From: Streptomyces sp. 846.5
Lineage (GTDB): Bacteria; Actinomycetota; Actinomycetes; Streptomycetales; Streptomycetaceae
Length of the DNA: 64,000 nucleotides
Direction: 5' to 3'
NCBI RefSeq assembly: GCF_004365705.1
Contig: NZ_SOBN01000001.1
Coordinates: 5,752,001 to 5,816,000 of the forward strand
Shown here: positions 24,418-34,707 of the stretch, piece by piece
How positions within the stretch are numbered: position 1 is the stretch's first letter
Layout of the letters: each line of letters opens with the position of its first letter
Notes under the pieces: model-generated
The model's database searches: none
What the model was told of the DNA's origin: nothing
Seen by the model: the letters and a program-made list of their open reading frames with translations, nothing else
Position numbers and translations under genes: made by a program

Positions 24418-25575
24418 ATGACGGACGGAGCGTCCGGGGCGCCACCTCGGGAGACGAAGTCGGCACGGGGGCGCAGGGCGCTCTACCGGGCCCGACGTCG
24501 GCTGCGCCGATCCGCCGTCGACTACTTCCGCGGCGACGCCTCCGACTGGTTCGCCTTCGGGGTGCTGTTCCTGCTGGTGCCCCTCATCACCGCGGTCACC
24601 CTGCTGGACTCGATCTGGTGCCCGCCGACCGCCCTGGTCCTGCCGGTCCTCGCCGGCGCGCTGCTGCTGCGGCCCAGCAGCCTGGTGCTGCTCTACGCCG
24701 CCGCGGCCTCCGCGCTGGCAGTGGAGGCGGCCATGCTGGGGCCGTACCACCTCGGTCCTGGCCGGGTCACCCCGGGCAGTGTGCTGGTCGTGGGCGCGGT
24801 CGGAGCCGGCGGCCTGCTCGTGGCCCAGCTCCGCAGCCGCGTCGGCGTCCCCTGGCGCGGCGGCGGCACCATGCTGTTCGACCTGCGCGAACGGCTCAAG
24901 GTGCAGTCGCAGATTCCGGCGCTGCCGGACGGATGGCACGCCGAGATGGCGCTGCGCCCGGCCGGCGGCCAGTCCTTCTCCGGCGACTTCCTGGTCGCCG
25001 CCCGTACCGGCGACGGCAGCCGGGTCCTGGAGGCGGTGCTGGCCGACGTCTCCGGCAAGGGCATGGACGCGGGCTCCCGCGCGCTGCTGCTCTCCGGCGC
25101 CTTCGGCGGCCTGCTCGGCTCGCTGCCGCCGCACGACTTCCTCCCGGCCGCCAACGGCTACCTGCTGCGCCAGGAGTGGGACGAGGGCTTCGCCAGCGCC
25201 GTCCACCTGGTCCTGGACCTGGACACCGGCGAGTACGAGCTGCTGTCGGCCGGCCACCTCCCCGGCATGCAGCGCCGCATGGGCAAGGGCCACTGGGAGA
25301 CCAAGGAGGCCGAGGGCCCGCTCCTCGGCATCTTCGAGGGCGCCAAGTTCACCGGGCTGCGCGGCCGGCTGGAGCGCGGCGACGTGCTGATGCTCTGCAC
25401 CGACGGCATGGTCGAGGCGCCGGGCCGCGATCTCTCCGAGGGCATGGACCGGTTGATGGGGGAGGCGGACCGGCTGATCGGCTCGCCCTTCGTCGGGACG
25501 GCCTGGCGGCTCATCGAGACCGTGGCCAAGGACCTCAACGACGACCGCGCGCTGCTGCTGATCTGGCGCGAATAA
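24418..25575 (+). CDS. Membrane-bound SpoIIE/RsbU-type protein phosphatase
   Basis: PP2C-like Ser/Thr phosphatase of the kind that dephosphorylates anti-anti-sigma factors. The 385-residue product has a basic N-tail, three to four membrane segments at about 40-140 with no extracellular sensor domain, and a SpoIIE catalytic domain from about 165. Metal-binding acidic residues are in SGDFLVAAR, ADVSGKGMDAG and CTDGMVEAPG, all intact. No anti-sigma or anti-anti-sigma gene adjoins, so its partner is encoded elsewhere. Streptomycetes have dozens of such phosphatases; the target cannot be named. Confidence 0.9.
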   Translation: MTDGASGAPPRETKSARGRRALYRARRRLRRSAVDYFRGDASDWFAFGVLFLLVPLITAVTLLDSIWCPPTALVLPVLAGALLLRPSSLVLLYAAAASALAVEAAMLGPYHLGPGRVTPGSVLVVGAVGAGGLLVAQLRSRVGVPWRGGGTMLFDLRERLKVQSQIPALPDGWHAEMALRPAGGQSFSGDFLVAARTGDGSRVLEAVLADVSGKGMDAGSRALLLSGAFGGLLGSLPPHDFLPAANGYLLRQEWDEGFASAVHLVLDLDTGEYELLSAGHLPGMQRRMGKGHWETKEAEGPLLGIFEGAKFTGLRGRLERGDVLMLCTDGMVEAPGRDLSEGMDRLMGEADRLIGSPFVGTAWRLIETVAKDLNDDRALLLIWRE

Positions 25576-25830
25576 ACGCCCACGGATGTGCAGTTCACCA
25601 CACCTGTACCATCAGCCGCACGATCTCCGACGTGCTGTTCGGCCAATCTCGGCCGAATAGTGATCATTCGTGCAGCGGTCTCCCGGAAGTGCTTTACGGA
25701 ACCTGCTGCTCCGGAGACACTGATTGTCGGCCATGGGGAGGGGGGAGGCAGTGTCGATTCACGGCGCGGCGGACCGGCCTGCCGGGTGGCCCGGGCCCCG
25801 AGCATGTCATGAACGAGGAAGTGGAACCGC

Positions 25831-26028
25831 GTGACAACCTTCTCCTTCTCCGCAGTTGTCCTGCTGGGCATCCTGTTGATCGTGTTCATCAGGAACGGGA
25901 GCATGAAGATCGGCTACGCCATCCTCGCTATGCTCTTCGGATTCTTCCTGGCCAAGACCTCGGCGGCGGCACCCATCCAGACCTTCCTGAACCAGATCGC
26001 CACGACCATCAACAACCTGACGAAGTAA
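25831..26028 (+). CDS. Small conserved membrane protein, 65 residues
   Basis: A two-helix membrane peptide: hydrophobic residues at about 5-20 and 28-45, a short basic turn RNGSMKIGYA between them, and an amphipathic C-terminus (IQTFLNQIATTINNLTK). GTG start at 25831. Of a type common in Streptomyces genomes, with no established function. It lies 255 bases downstream of the phosphatase gene and ends 22 bases before a convergent gene, so it appears to have its own promoter. Confidence 0.7.
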   Translation: MTTFSFSAVVLLGILLIVFIRNGSMKIGYAILAMLFGFFLAKTSAAAPIQTFLNQIATTINNLTK

Positions 26029-26050
26029 CGGTTTTCAGCAAGAGCCGGCT

Positions 26051-26815
26051 TCAGCGTTCCCGCCACCGCCGCAGCAGCGCCCCTGCCGCGGCGCGCCGCC
26101 CGTCCACGGCGGCGCCGGCGGGCTCCGCGCCACCCTCCGCCCCGCGCAGGCTCAGCGGATCGGCTGCCAGCAGGACGAAGCAGCGGGCCCAGGCCAGCCG
26201 TTCGCCACGCGGCCAGGACAGCCGCCGCAGCGCGGCCGACGCCTCGGCGACCGGCTCGCCGTTCACCCGGACCTCGGCGACCTCGTCACCGGAACGCCCG
26301 CCGAAGAAGAACTTCACCCCGTTCAGCACCGGGTCGTTCAGATGCGGGAGCACCACCTCCGCGACCGCGGGCAGCAGTTGATGCTCCGCCACCCAGTCGC
26401 CCAGCGGCCCGCTCCGGAACCCGAACACGCAGGCAGGCCCCTGCACGGCATGCCACCCGGCGACACCCCCGGCCGCACCCGGCGCCACATGGTCACCGTG
26501 GACGCCACGCCGCTCCAGCATCTCCACCACCGCGGACGCGGTCGTGGTCCGCCACATCCGTACGGCGTTCTGGAGCTGCTCCTCCTCGGTCCGCCCGAGC
26601 CCGGCGGCGCAGTCCCACACCACAGGACCGCCGCCCTCGCCGATCCTCAGCACATACCCGAGGTCGACATGCCCGCCGCCCTGCCCGACATGCTCCCGCA
26701 CCGCCACGGCGGTCGTCCCGGGACCGCGGACGATGCCTTCCTCGGCCTGGAACTCCCGCCCGAGGCAAGCCATTTCGCGCACCACGCTGCGCTGTATGAC
26801 CTGGAGCCTGCGCAC
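26051..26815 (-). CDS. Conserved hypothetical protein (possibly DUF6348)
   Basis: A 254-residue soluble protein without signal peptide or membrane segment. The GTG at 26815 is chosen because GGAGAG lies five bases upstream; an in-frame ATG at 26773 is a possible alternative. Visible features are a central HVDLGYVLRIGEGGGPVVWD segment, a run of charged helix (RTEEEQLQNAVRMWRTTTAS), and a C-terminal Arg/Ala-rich tail. The first segments resemble what I recall as DUF6348 of actinobacteria, but this is a weak memory match. No functional residues can be named. Convergent with the small membrane protein gene. Confidence 0.6.
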   Translation of the reverse strand: MRRLQVIQRSVVREMACLGREFQAEEGIVRGPGTTAVAVREHVGQGGGHVDLGYVLRIGEGGGPVVWDCAAGLGRTEEEQLQNAVRMWRTTTASAVVEMLERRGVHGDHVAPGAAGGVAGWHAVQGPACVFGFRSGPLGDWVAEHQLLPAVAEVVLPHLNDPVLNGVKFFFGGRSGDEVAEVRVNGEPVAEASAALRRLSWPRGERLAWARCFVLLAADPLSLRGAEGGAEPAGAAVDGRRAAAGALLRRWRER

Positions 26816-27054
26816 AGGGTCTCTCCGTGTGTGTGAGGGCCGTACCTGAACGCTCCGGAGGGCAACCCCCGCTCCGTCCGCACAATCCCTGGACGGAGCA
26901 GGCCCTGTGGAGATTGTGGGGGGAAACCGGGTGAACATCTCGCTTCCGGGAGCGTACCCGCCCCCACCCGCCCCTCGCACCAGTTCTGACGCGTGCAAAA
27001 CAGATCGGCCCCAGTCCAGCGATCATCTCGCTGAGCTGGGGCCGAGTCCGTTGG

Positions 27055-27125
27055 AGCGGGCGACGGGAATCGAACCCGCGTAGCTAGTTTGGAAGACTAG
27101 GGCTCTACCATTGAGCTACGCCCGC
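27055..27125 (-). tRNA. tRNA-Gly (anticodon TCC)
   Basis: A full 71-base cloverleaf: acceptor stem GCGGGCG/CGCCCGC with discriminator U, D-arm GCTC-GAGC, anticodon stem CTAGT/ACTAG with loop CTTCCAA giving anticodon TCC, and T-arm GCGGG-TTCGATT-CCCGT. CCA is not encoded. Reads GGA codons, which are uncommon in this GC-rich genome. Confidence 0.97.
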
Positions 27126-27303
27126 AGAGCGCACCGGTGCGGCGTGTTCGGGGGACAGCCTAGCGGACCTGGTCGGGCGGATGCACACCGGTTGTCCGGC
27201 GTGGCGGCGGGACGGCGGCCGGATGGGGGCGGCGCGGGGAAAAGCGGGCGAAGCGCCGGGGATCTGCATGTACGCTACGTGTCGTTCGGCACGTCGGACG
27301 GTA

Positions 27304-27377
27304 CGGGGTGTGGCGCAGTTTGGTAGCGCGTCCGCTTTGGGAGCGGAAGGTCGTCGGTTCGAATCCGGTCACCCCGA
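27304..27377 (+). tRNA. tRNA-Pro (anticodon TGG)
   Basis: A full 74-base cloverleaf: acceptor stem CGGGGTG/CACCCCG, D-arm GCGC-GCGC, anticodon stem TCCGC/GCGGA with loop TTTGGGA giving anticodon TGG, and T-arm GTCGG-TTCGAAT-CCGGT (two G-T pairs). The CCA end is encoded at 27378-27380. Transcribed away from tRNA-Gly and only 43 bases before the next protein gene. Confidence 0.97.
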
Positions 27378-27423
27378 CCACGTATCTGTCGTACCCGGAC
27401 GACCCGGAAGGCGTGCCCCAGCC

Positions 27424-28899
27424 ATGTCCGCAGCAGCGCAGCCACGCCCTCCGCGGATAGCCGCCAAGACCGCCGTCGCGGTCGTCTTCGTCTCCGCGCT
27501 GTTCATGTCGATCATGGACACCACGATCGTCAATGTGGCGCTCCCCTCCATCGGCGACCAGTTCCATGTGGACGCGGCCTCCATAGGCGTCGTCAACGTC
27601 GGCTACCTGGTCAGCCTCGCGGTCTTCGTGCCGCTCTCCGGGTGGCTCGGCGACCGCTTCGGCACCCGCAGGGTCTTCCTCACCGCGCTGGCCGTCTTCA
27701 CCCTCGCGTCGCTGCTCTGCGGGACCGCCGCCAACCTCCAGCAGCTCAGCCTCTACCGGATCCTCCAGGGCGCCGGCGGCGGCATGCTCAACCCGGTCGG
27801 GATGACCATGCTGCTGCGCGCCTTCCCGCAGGAGGAGCGGATGCGGGCGAACCGGGTGCTGATGGTGCCGACCGCCGTCGCCCCGGCGCTGGGGCCGGTG
27901 CTGGGCGGCTGGCTGGTGGACGCCGCCTCCTGGCACTGGGTGTTCATCGTCAACGTCCCGATCGGCATCGTCGCCATGGTGTTCGGGCTGCTGTTCCTGC
28001 CGGACTTCCGCTCCGAGCGGGCCGGCCGCTTCGACGCCGCCGGCTTCCTGCTGGCCGCCGTCGGCTTCGGTGCGGCCACCTACGCCCTCGCCGAGGGGGC
28101 GGACAAGGGCTGGGGGACCGCCGGGATCGTGATTCCCGCGGTCGTCGGCATCGCCGCCGTGGCCGCGCTGGTCGTCGTGGAGTTGCGGATCGACGATCCG
28201 ATGCTGGACCTGCGGCTCTTCAAGGACCGCCTGTTCCGCGCCACCAACCTGGTCGGCGTCGTCGCCGGCGCCGCGTTCCTGGGGATGCTCTTCGTCTTCC
28301 CCCTCTTCTACCAGAACGCCGTCGGCGCGACCGCCTTCCGGACCGGTCTCAACACCTTCCCCGAGGCCCTCGGGGTGATGCTGGCCTCGCAGATCGTCAG
28401 CCGGTTCTATCCGCGGATCGGGCCGCGCCGGCTGATGGCCGCGGGCGCCGTCTCCGTCTCCGTCGCCGTCGGGCTGATGTCGCAGCTCACCCCGGAGACC
28501 AGTGCCTGGGCGGCCCGCGGGCTGATGTTCGCGACCGGGTTCTCCATGGCCCATCTCTTCATGCCGACCCAGACGGCCGCCTTCGCGACCGTCTCCTCGG
28601 CCGCGACCGGCCGGGCCTCCACCCTCTTCAACGTCCAGAGCCGGCTCGGCCCGGCGCTCGGGGTGGCCCTGCTCAGCACCGTCCTGAGCGCCGTCGGGAC
28701 GGTGACCACGGGCCCGGCCGGTACGCCGAGCGCGAACCTGGCGGCCTACCACACGGCGTTCCTGGTCGCCGCAGGTCTGGCTCTGGTCGCGGCGGTGCTG
28801 TCGCTGTTTGTCTCCGACCGGGACGCCGCCCCCACCATGGTGCGCAAGCCCCGGGCGAAGGGTCCGGCGATGGTCCCGGCGCCGAGCCTGGACAGCTGA
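27424..28899 (+). CDS. MFS multidrug exporter, DHA2 (14-TM) family
   Basis: Proton-driven drug or metabolite exporter of the EmrB/QacA type, 491 residues, with 14 predicted membrane segments. Family marks are MDTTIVNVALPSIGDQF in the first helix, LGDRFGTRRVFL (motif A) in the 2-3 loop, and GPVLGGWLVD (motif C) in helix 5. The ATG at 27424 is 43 bases after tRNA-Pro; a GGAAGG lies 12 bases upstream. It probably has read-through from the tRNA promoter or a promoter overlapping the tRNA. Substrate unknown; no regulator adjoins. Confidence 0.9.
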   Translation: MSAAAQPRPPRIAAKTAVAVVFVSALFMSIMDTTIVNVALPSIGDQFHVDAASIGVVNVGYLVSLAVFVPLSGWLGDRFGTRRVFLTALAVFTLASLLCGTAANLQQLSLYRILQGAGGGMLNPVGMTMLLRAFPQEERMRANRVLMVPTAVAPALGPVLGGWLVDAASWHWVFIVNVPIGIVAMVFGLLFLPDFRSERAGRFDAAGFLLAAVGFGAATYALAEGADKGWGTAGIVIPAVVGIAAVAALVVVELRIDDPMLDLRLFKDRLFRATNLVGVVAGAAFLGMLFVFPLFYQNAVGATAFRTGLNTFPEALGVMLASQIVSRFYPRIGPRRLMAAGAVSVSVAVGLMSQLTPETSAWAARGLMFATGFSMAHLFMPTQTAAFATVSSAATGRASTLFNVQSRLGPALGVALLSTVLSAVGTVTTGPAGTPSANLAAYHTAFLVAAGLALVAAVLSLFVSDRDAAPTMVRKPRAKGPAMVPAPSLDS

Positions 28900-29142
28900 C
28901 CCCTCCCGGCGGGACCAATGCAGATTGTGGTACCGGTAGGATGGACCGCTGGCGGCTGTCCACGTGCGCGTCTCCGCAGGGAGAAGCGGTGCGGACACTC
29001 GCCCGAGGGCGAGGAGCGAGCTCACCGTCCACCCACCCCGGCGGGCGAAGTCGCCTCTGACTCATCACCCGTCTCGCCGTGCTCCCCTTCAAGCGGGTGC
29101 GCGGCGGACACCCCGACCGCAAGCCCCCAAGGAGACCCAACC

Positions 29143-30537
29143 GTGAAGAGCGCCGTGGAGACTCTGAACCCGACCCGGGTTCGACTCACCGTCGAGGTGC
29201 CCTTCGAGGAGCTCAAGCCCAGCCTCGACGCGGCGTACAAGAAGATCAACCAGCAGGTCACGGTGCCGGGCTTCCGTAAGGGCAAGATCCCGGCTCGCGT
29301 CATCGACCAGCGCTTCGGCCGTGCCGCGGTGCTGGAAGAGGCTGTCAACGACGCCCTGCCGCGCTTCTACACCCAGGCCGTCGACGAGTCCAAGCTCGAT
29401 GTCCTCGGCCAGCCCGACATCGACGGCCTCGAGGGCGTCGAGAAGATCGCGGACGGCGGCGACCTGAAGTTCACCGCCGAGGTGGACATCCGCCCCGAGA
29501 TCACCCTCCCCGACTACAGCGCCATCGAGGTCGAGGTCGACCCGATCGCCGTGTCCGACGAGGACGTCGAGGAGAGCCTGAACCAGCTCCGCGACCGCTT
29601 CGCCTCGCTGAAGACCGTCGAGCGCGCCGCCGCCGAGGGCGACGTCGTGGTCGTCGACCTGGAGGCCAAGGTCGACGGTGAGGTCCCCGAGGACGGCACC
29701 GCCACCGGCGTCAGCTACGAGATCGGCTCCGGCCGCCTGCTCGACGGCATCGACGAGGCCCTCACCGGCCTGGAGGCCGGCGGCACCGCCACCTTCACCA
29801 CCGAGCTCAAGGGCGGCAGCGCCGAGGGCAAGGACTCCGAGGTCACAGTCAGCCTGACCACCGTCCAGGAGAAGGAACTCCCGGCCCTGGACGACGAGTT
29901 CGCCCAGCTCGCCAGCGAGTTCGACACTCTGGAGGAGCTCAAGGACGACTCCCGCAAGCGGCTCGTCCGGATGAAGGAGTTCGACCAGGCCACCCAGGCC
30001 CAGGAGCGGGTGCTCGACAAGCTCATGGAGCTCATCGAGATGCCGTACCCGGAGAAGCTGCTCGCGGACGAGCTGGAGACCCGCAAGCACAACCTGGAGC
30101 ACCACCAGCTGCCGCAGATGGGCATCGATCTGGACGGCTACCTCAAGCTCCAGGGCAAGACCGCCGAGGAGTTCGAGGCCGAGCTGCTGGAGCAGGCCCA
30201 GAAGGGCATCAAGACCCAGTTCGTCCTGGACGCCATCGCGTCCAAGGAGGAGCTCGCGGTCAACCAGGAGGAGCTCACCGAGCACCTGCTGCGCCGCGCG
30301 GCCGGCTCGGGCATGACGCCCGACCAGTTCGCCCAGCAGGTCGTCGAGGGCGGCCAGGTCCCGCTGCTGGTCGGCGAGGTCGTCCGTGGAAAGGCCCTCG
30401 CGGTCGTCGTGGAGTCCGCGAAGGTGGTCGACACCAACGGTGAGGTCGTCGACTTCGAGGACGACGAGGACGACGAGGAGATCGTCGAGGCCGCTGCTGA
30501 GACAGTCGCCGAGGTGACCGGGACGACCGAGGCCTGA
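29143..30537 (+). CDS. tig: Trigger factor, ribosome-bound chaperone
   Basis: Ribosome-associated chaperone with peptidyl-prolyl isomerase activity for nascent proteins, 464 residues. The ribosome-binding signature GFRKGKIP is near 42-49, the FKBP-like domain spans about 160-245, and the helical substrate-binding domain runs to about 430. An acidic tail ([13 protein letters not shown]) ends the protein, as in other actinobacteria. GTG start with AAGGAG eight bases upstream gives the usual N-terminus [13 protein letters not shown]. Followed by a strong terminator, so it is separate from the clp genes downstream. Confidence 0.97.
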   Translation: MKSAVETLNPTRVRLTVEVPFEELKPSLDAAYKKINQQVTVPGFRKGKIPARVIDQRFGRAAVLEEAVNDALPRFYTQAVDESKLDVLGQPDIDGLEGVEKIADGGDLKFTAEVDIRPEITLPDYSAIEVEVDPIAVSDEDVEESLNQLRDRFASLKTVERAAAEGDVVVVDLEAKVDGEVPEDGTATGVSYEIGSGRLLDGIDEALTGLEAGGTATFTTELKGGSAEGKDSEVTVSLTTVQEKELPALDDEFAQLASEFDTLEELKDDSRKRLVRMKEFDQATQAQERVLDKLMELIEMPYPEKLLADELETRKHNLEHHQLPQMGIDLDGYLKLQGKTAEEFEAELLEQAQKGIKTQFVLDAIASKEELAVNQEELTEHLLRRAAGSGMTPDQFAQQVVEGGQVPLLVGEVVRGKALAVVVESAKVVDTNGEVVDFEDDEDDEEIVEAAAETVAEVTGTTEA

Positions 30538-30577
30538 GCCTCGCCCAGCAGGTACGGCGAGCCGTACAGCACCACCC

Positions 30578-30616
30578 AGGAAGGGCTCGGACGCGGTATG
30601 CGTCCGGGCCCTTCCT
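30578..30616 (+). terminator. Terminator of tig
   Basis: A 17-bp stem with one G-T pair (30578-30594 with 30600-30616) closes a five-base loop GGTAT. A smaller perfect hairpin GTACGGC-GA-GCCGTAC at 30552-30567 precedes it. No T-run follows, as is usual in actinobacteria. Confidence 0.85.
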
Positions 30617-30630
30617 GCGTCGCCGGTCAC

Positions 30631-30648
30631 CCTGCGCTCACAGCGAAC
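30631..30648. promoter_or_regulatory. ClgR-like binding site upstream of clpP1
   Basis: CGCTCACAGCG followed by AAC fits the core of the published ClgR motif (CGCYNANRGCG followed by A/T bases), with only the left flank off consensus. ClgR is the known activator of clpP1clpP2 in streptomycetes and corynebacteria. The site lies about 110 bases upstream of the clpP1 start, between the tig terminator and the gene. Confidence 0.65.
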
Positions 30649-30758
30649 AGTTCTGTGTAGGGGATGGCCAGGCCCTGCCTGCGCGTTAGGGTCCTTGGTA
30701 CGAGGGGCAGGGTGACTGTCGGTCCATCAGGACTGTACCGACCTTCGTAAGAGACGCA

Positions 30759-31445
30759 GTGACGGTGGACGATCAGCCGTCCGAACACAATGAGCGGGTG
30801 GATTACGTGATGACTCCCCAGTTCCAGATGCCCGGCCTGATGGCCCCCACCGCAGCCGGTGACATCGGCGGCGGCGGTCTCGGCGACCAGGTCTTCAACC
30901 GTCTGCTCAACGAGCGCATCATCTTCCTCGGCCAGCAGGTCGACGACGAGATCGCCAACAAGATCACCGCGCAGCTGCTGCTGCTCGCGTCCGACCCGGA
31001 CCGGGACATCTTCCTGTACATCAACTCGCCCGGCGGCTCGGTCACCGCGGGCATGGCGATCTACGACACGATGCAGTACATCAAGAACGACGTGGTCACC
31101 ATCGCCATGGGCATGGCCGCCTCGATGGGGCAGTTCCTGCTCACGGCCGGTGCCAAGGGCAAGCGCTTCGCGCTCCCCAACGCCGAGATCCTGATGCACC
31201 AGCCCTCGGCCGGCCTCGGCGGCTCCGCCACCGACATCCGCATCCAGGCCCAGCAGCTGGTCCGCCTGAAGCACCGGATGGCCGAGCTGATCGCCGAGCA
31301 CAGCGGCCAGACCGTCGACCAGGTCACCAAGGACTCCGACCGCGACCGCTGGTTCCAGCCGCAGGAGGCCATGGAGTACGGCCTGATCGACGGCATCATG
31401 CACAGCGCCGCGGACGTCCCCGGCGGCGGCGGCACCGGCGCCTGA
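30759..31445 (+). CDS. clpP1: ATP-dependent Clp protease proteolytic subunit ClpP1
   Basis: Serine peptidase subunit of the ClpXP/ClpCP machine, 228 residues. Catalytic Ser122 (GMAASMGQF) and His147 (MHQPSAG) are visible, with the aspartate in the DSDRDRWF segment near 194-196. The INSPGGS substrate-binding strand lies at 88-94. The GTG at 30759 gives a longer N-terminus than usual; a start at the in-frame ATG (residue 18, [11 protein letters not shown]) is possible. clpP2 follows after 75 bases. In actinobacteria ClpP1 and ClpP2 form a mixed tetradecamer. Confidence 0.96.
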   Translation: MTVDDQPSEHNERVDYVMTPQFQMPGLMAPTAAGDIGGGGLGDQVFNRLLNERIIFLGQQVDDEIANKITAQLLLLASDPDRDIFLYINSPGGSVTAGMAIYDTMQYIKNDVVTIAMGMAASMGQFLLTAGAKGKRFALPNAEILMHQPSAGLGGSATDIRIQAQQLVRLKHRMAELIAEHSGQTVDQVTKDSDRDRWFQPQEAMEYGLIDGIMHSAADVPGGGGTGA

Positions 31446-31520
31446 CCGGCTCGTCGAGCCGATCGGCACCGCCCCGCCCACGAACCAAGTCCGTACGCTT
31501 CCGGAGAGGCCACACCCGTT

Positions 31521-32183
31521 ATGAACATCCCCAGCCTGTCCAGCGCCGAGCGGCGCATCGAGGACATGCGCGCCGAGGGCCGCTACATCGTCCCGCGCTT
31601 CGTCGAGCGCACCTCGCAGGGCGTGCGTGAGTACGACCCGTACGCCAAGCTCTTCGAGGAGCGCATCATCTTCCTGGGCTCCCAGGTGGACGACGTCTCC
31701 GCGAACGACATCATGGCGCAGCTGATCTGCCTGGAGTCGATGGACCCGGACCGGGACATCTCCATGTACATCAACTCGCCCGGCGGCTCCTTCACGGCGC
31801 TGACCGCGATCTACGACACCATGCAGTTCGTGAAGCCCGACGTGGCGACCGTGTGCATGGGCCAGGCGGCCTCCGCCGCCGCGGTGCTGCTGGCGGCCGG
31901 CGCCCCCGGCAAGCGCCTGGCGCTGCCGAACGCCCGGATCCTGATCCACCAGCCGTACACCGAGACCGGCCGCGGCCAGGTCTCCGACCTGGAGATCCAG
32001 GCCGCGGAGATCCAGCGGATGCGGGAGCAGCTGGAGGAGATGCTGTCCAAGCACTCGCACCAGTCCCCGCAGCAGATCAGCGAGGACATCGAGCGCGACA
32101 AGATCCTCACTGCCGCCGAGGCGTTGGAGTACGGGCTGATCGACCAGATCACCTCGACCCGAAAGAGCTCGCTCAACGACTGA
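31521..32183 (+). CDS. clpP2: ATP-dependent Clp protease proteolytic subunit ClpP2
   Basis: Second ClpP paralogue, 220 residues, with Ser118 ([11 protein letters not shown]), His143 ([10 protein letters not shown]) and the aspartate in the IERDKILTA region. The N-terminus [20 protein letters not shown] carries the propeptide typical of actinobacterial ClpP2 and is probably removed by self-cleavage. Cotranscribed with clpP1. A hairpin follows before clpX. Confidence 0.96.
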   Translation: MNIPSLSSAERRIEDMRAEGRYIVPRFVERTSQGVREYDPYAKLFEERIIFLGSQVDDVSANDIMAQLICLESMDPDRDISMYINSPGGSFTALTAIYDTMQFVKPDVATVCMGQAASAAAVLLAAGAPGKRLALPNARILIHQPYTETGRGQVSDLEIQAAEIQRMREQLEEMLSKHSHQSPQQISEDIERDKILTAAEALEYGLIDQITSTRKSSLND

Positions 32184-32229
32184 GACCGGTTCCGGTCCAG
32201 TCACTGAGACGAGTACCACGCAGTCCGTC

Positions 32230-32255
32230 GGCCCCCGGCTATTGGAGCGGGGGCC
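32230..32255 (+). terminator. Hairpin between clpP2 and clpX
   Basis: Perfect 8-bp GGCCCCCG/CGGGGGCC stem (32230-32237 with 32248-32255, ten-base loop) 46 bases after clpP2. It suggests clpX is transcribed mainly from its own promoter in the 194 bases that remain before its start. Confidence 0.65.
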
Positions 32256-32449
32256 CCGGCCTGGCACCATCGGTGACAGGCACTCTCAAAATTGCCGCGC
32301 CCTGCATCGCTCACCCTGACGGCACTTCGCCCAGGGCGGAAGAGGGAAGACCGTCGAAGTCGGCGGATCGGGGCTCCTGACGGAGTACCGTCGGAAACCA
32401 AGCACCAGGCTCCTGCCCCACGGAGCCTTTGGCGAAGGGGATTCACCTC

Positions 32450-33733
<1,284 letters not shown>

Positions 33734-33760
33734 CCGCAGGTTTTCCTGTTTCGTCAGTGG

Positions 33761-33795
33761 GAACCCCGCCCGGACCGTGCGTCCGGGCGGGGTTC
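33761..33795. terminator. Bidirectional terminator between clpX and cyclophilin
   Basis: A perfect 15-bp stem (33761-33775 with 33781-33795) with a five-base loop CGTGC lies between two convergent genes. One of the strongest hairpins in the window. Confidence 0.9.
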
Positions 33796-33827
33796 CTGCA
33801 TGTCCGTCAGGAATCCGGGATCCCGGG

Positions 33828-34574
33828 TCAGTCCTTGGTCACCGGAACGCTGTTGATCACGACGTTGTCCTTGGGCTTGCCGTCGGTGCCGCCGCCCTGG
33901 ACCCCGTCCCTGGCGATGTGCCGCAGGATGTCCAGCCCCGAGGTGATGGTGCCGAACGGCGTGTAGCTCGCGGCGAGTTGACTGGTCTGGTAGACCAGGA
34001 AGAACTGGCTCCCGCCGGTGTGGGCGACCCCGGTGTTGGCCATCGCGACCGTCCCGGCCGGGTAGCTGCCGCCCTGGATCGCCGGATCCTTCAGGTACTC
34101 GTCGGGGAGGGTGTAGCCGGGGCCGCCGCTGCCGGTGCCGGTCGGGTCTCCGCACTGCAGCACATAGATGCCGCTGGTGGTCAGCCGGTGGCACTTGGTG
34201 TGGTTGAAGTACTCCTGCTGCGCCAGGAAGACGAAACTGTTGACGGTCTGCGGCGCGTTCTTGGCGTCCAGCTTGATGCCGATGTCGCCGCAGGAGGTCT
34301 TCAGCGTTGCGGAGTAGGCGGCGGAGGTGTCGATCGACATGGTCGGCGCGGTCGTCCACTGTTTGCCGTTGGGGCCGCCCGAGGCGGCGTTGCCGCAGAA
34401 GACCGGCCGGGTCGTCGCCCAGACGATGCCGCTGGCGACCAGGGCGACCACCACCACGGCGGCCAGCGCGAACAGCGACCGCCGCTTCTTGAGCTTCGCC
34501 TTCTCCGCGGCCCGAAGCTCCTCGATCCGCGCCCGCCGCGCCCGCCGCTCCGCGCCGCCGTCTCCGCTGCTCAC
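33828..34574 (-). CDS. Membrane-anchored cyclophilin-type peptidyl-prolyl isomerase
   Basis: Proline isomerase that would act outside the membrane: a basic cytoplasmic N-tail (about 1-32), one membrane segment at 33-53 and a cyclophilin domain from about 90 to the end. Active-site strands are recognisable (SFVFLAQQEYFNHTKCHRL, then GSQFFLVYQTSQ), but several classical residues are replaced, as is common in actinobacterial secreted cyclophilins. GTG start at 34574 with GGGAGG six bases upstream; 248 residues. Divergent from valS. Confidence 0.9.
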   Translation of the reverse strand: MSSGDGGAERRARRARIEELRAAEKAKLKKRRSLFALAAVVVVALVASGIVWATTRPVFCGNAASGGPNGKQWTTAPTMSIDTSAAYSATLKTSCGDIGIKLDAKNAPQTVNSFVFLAQQEYFNHTKCHRLTTSGIYVLQCGDPTGTGSGGPGYTLPDEYLKDPAIQGGSYPAGTVAMANTGVAHTGGSQFFLVYQTSQLAASYTPFGTITSGLDILRHIARDGVQGGGTDGKPKDNVVINSVPVTKD

Positions 34575-34693
34575 CTGCGTCCTCCCGTTGTACGCACCGA
34601 CAGCAGCCAGTGAACCCAGCGGTGGCCCCGCAGCGCGGGAGGCGCGACCGTGGCCCCGCGTAAAGCCGTTCGTTACCACGCCCTTGGTCCTCG

Positions 34694-34707
34694 TAAACTG
34701 TGCGTCG
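34694..34707 (+). promoter_or_regulatory. Possible leaderless start of valS
   Basis: A TAAACT hexamer at 34694-34699 resembles a -10 element. Its transcription start would fall at about 34706-34707, on the GTG start codon itself. No ribosome-binding sequence is visible before the GTG. The -35 region is weak. Together this suggests a leaderless message. Confidence 0.35.

Noticed and set aside
34575..34706. A T-box or other tRNA-sensing leader before valS
   Set aside because: The gap is short, shows no T-box core or specifier stem, and the best promoter element points to a leaderless start.
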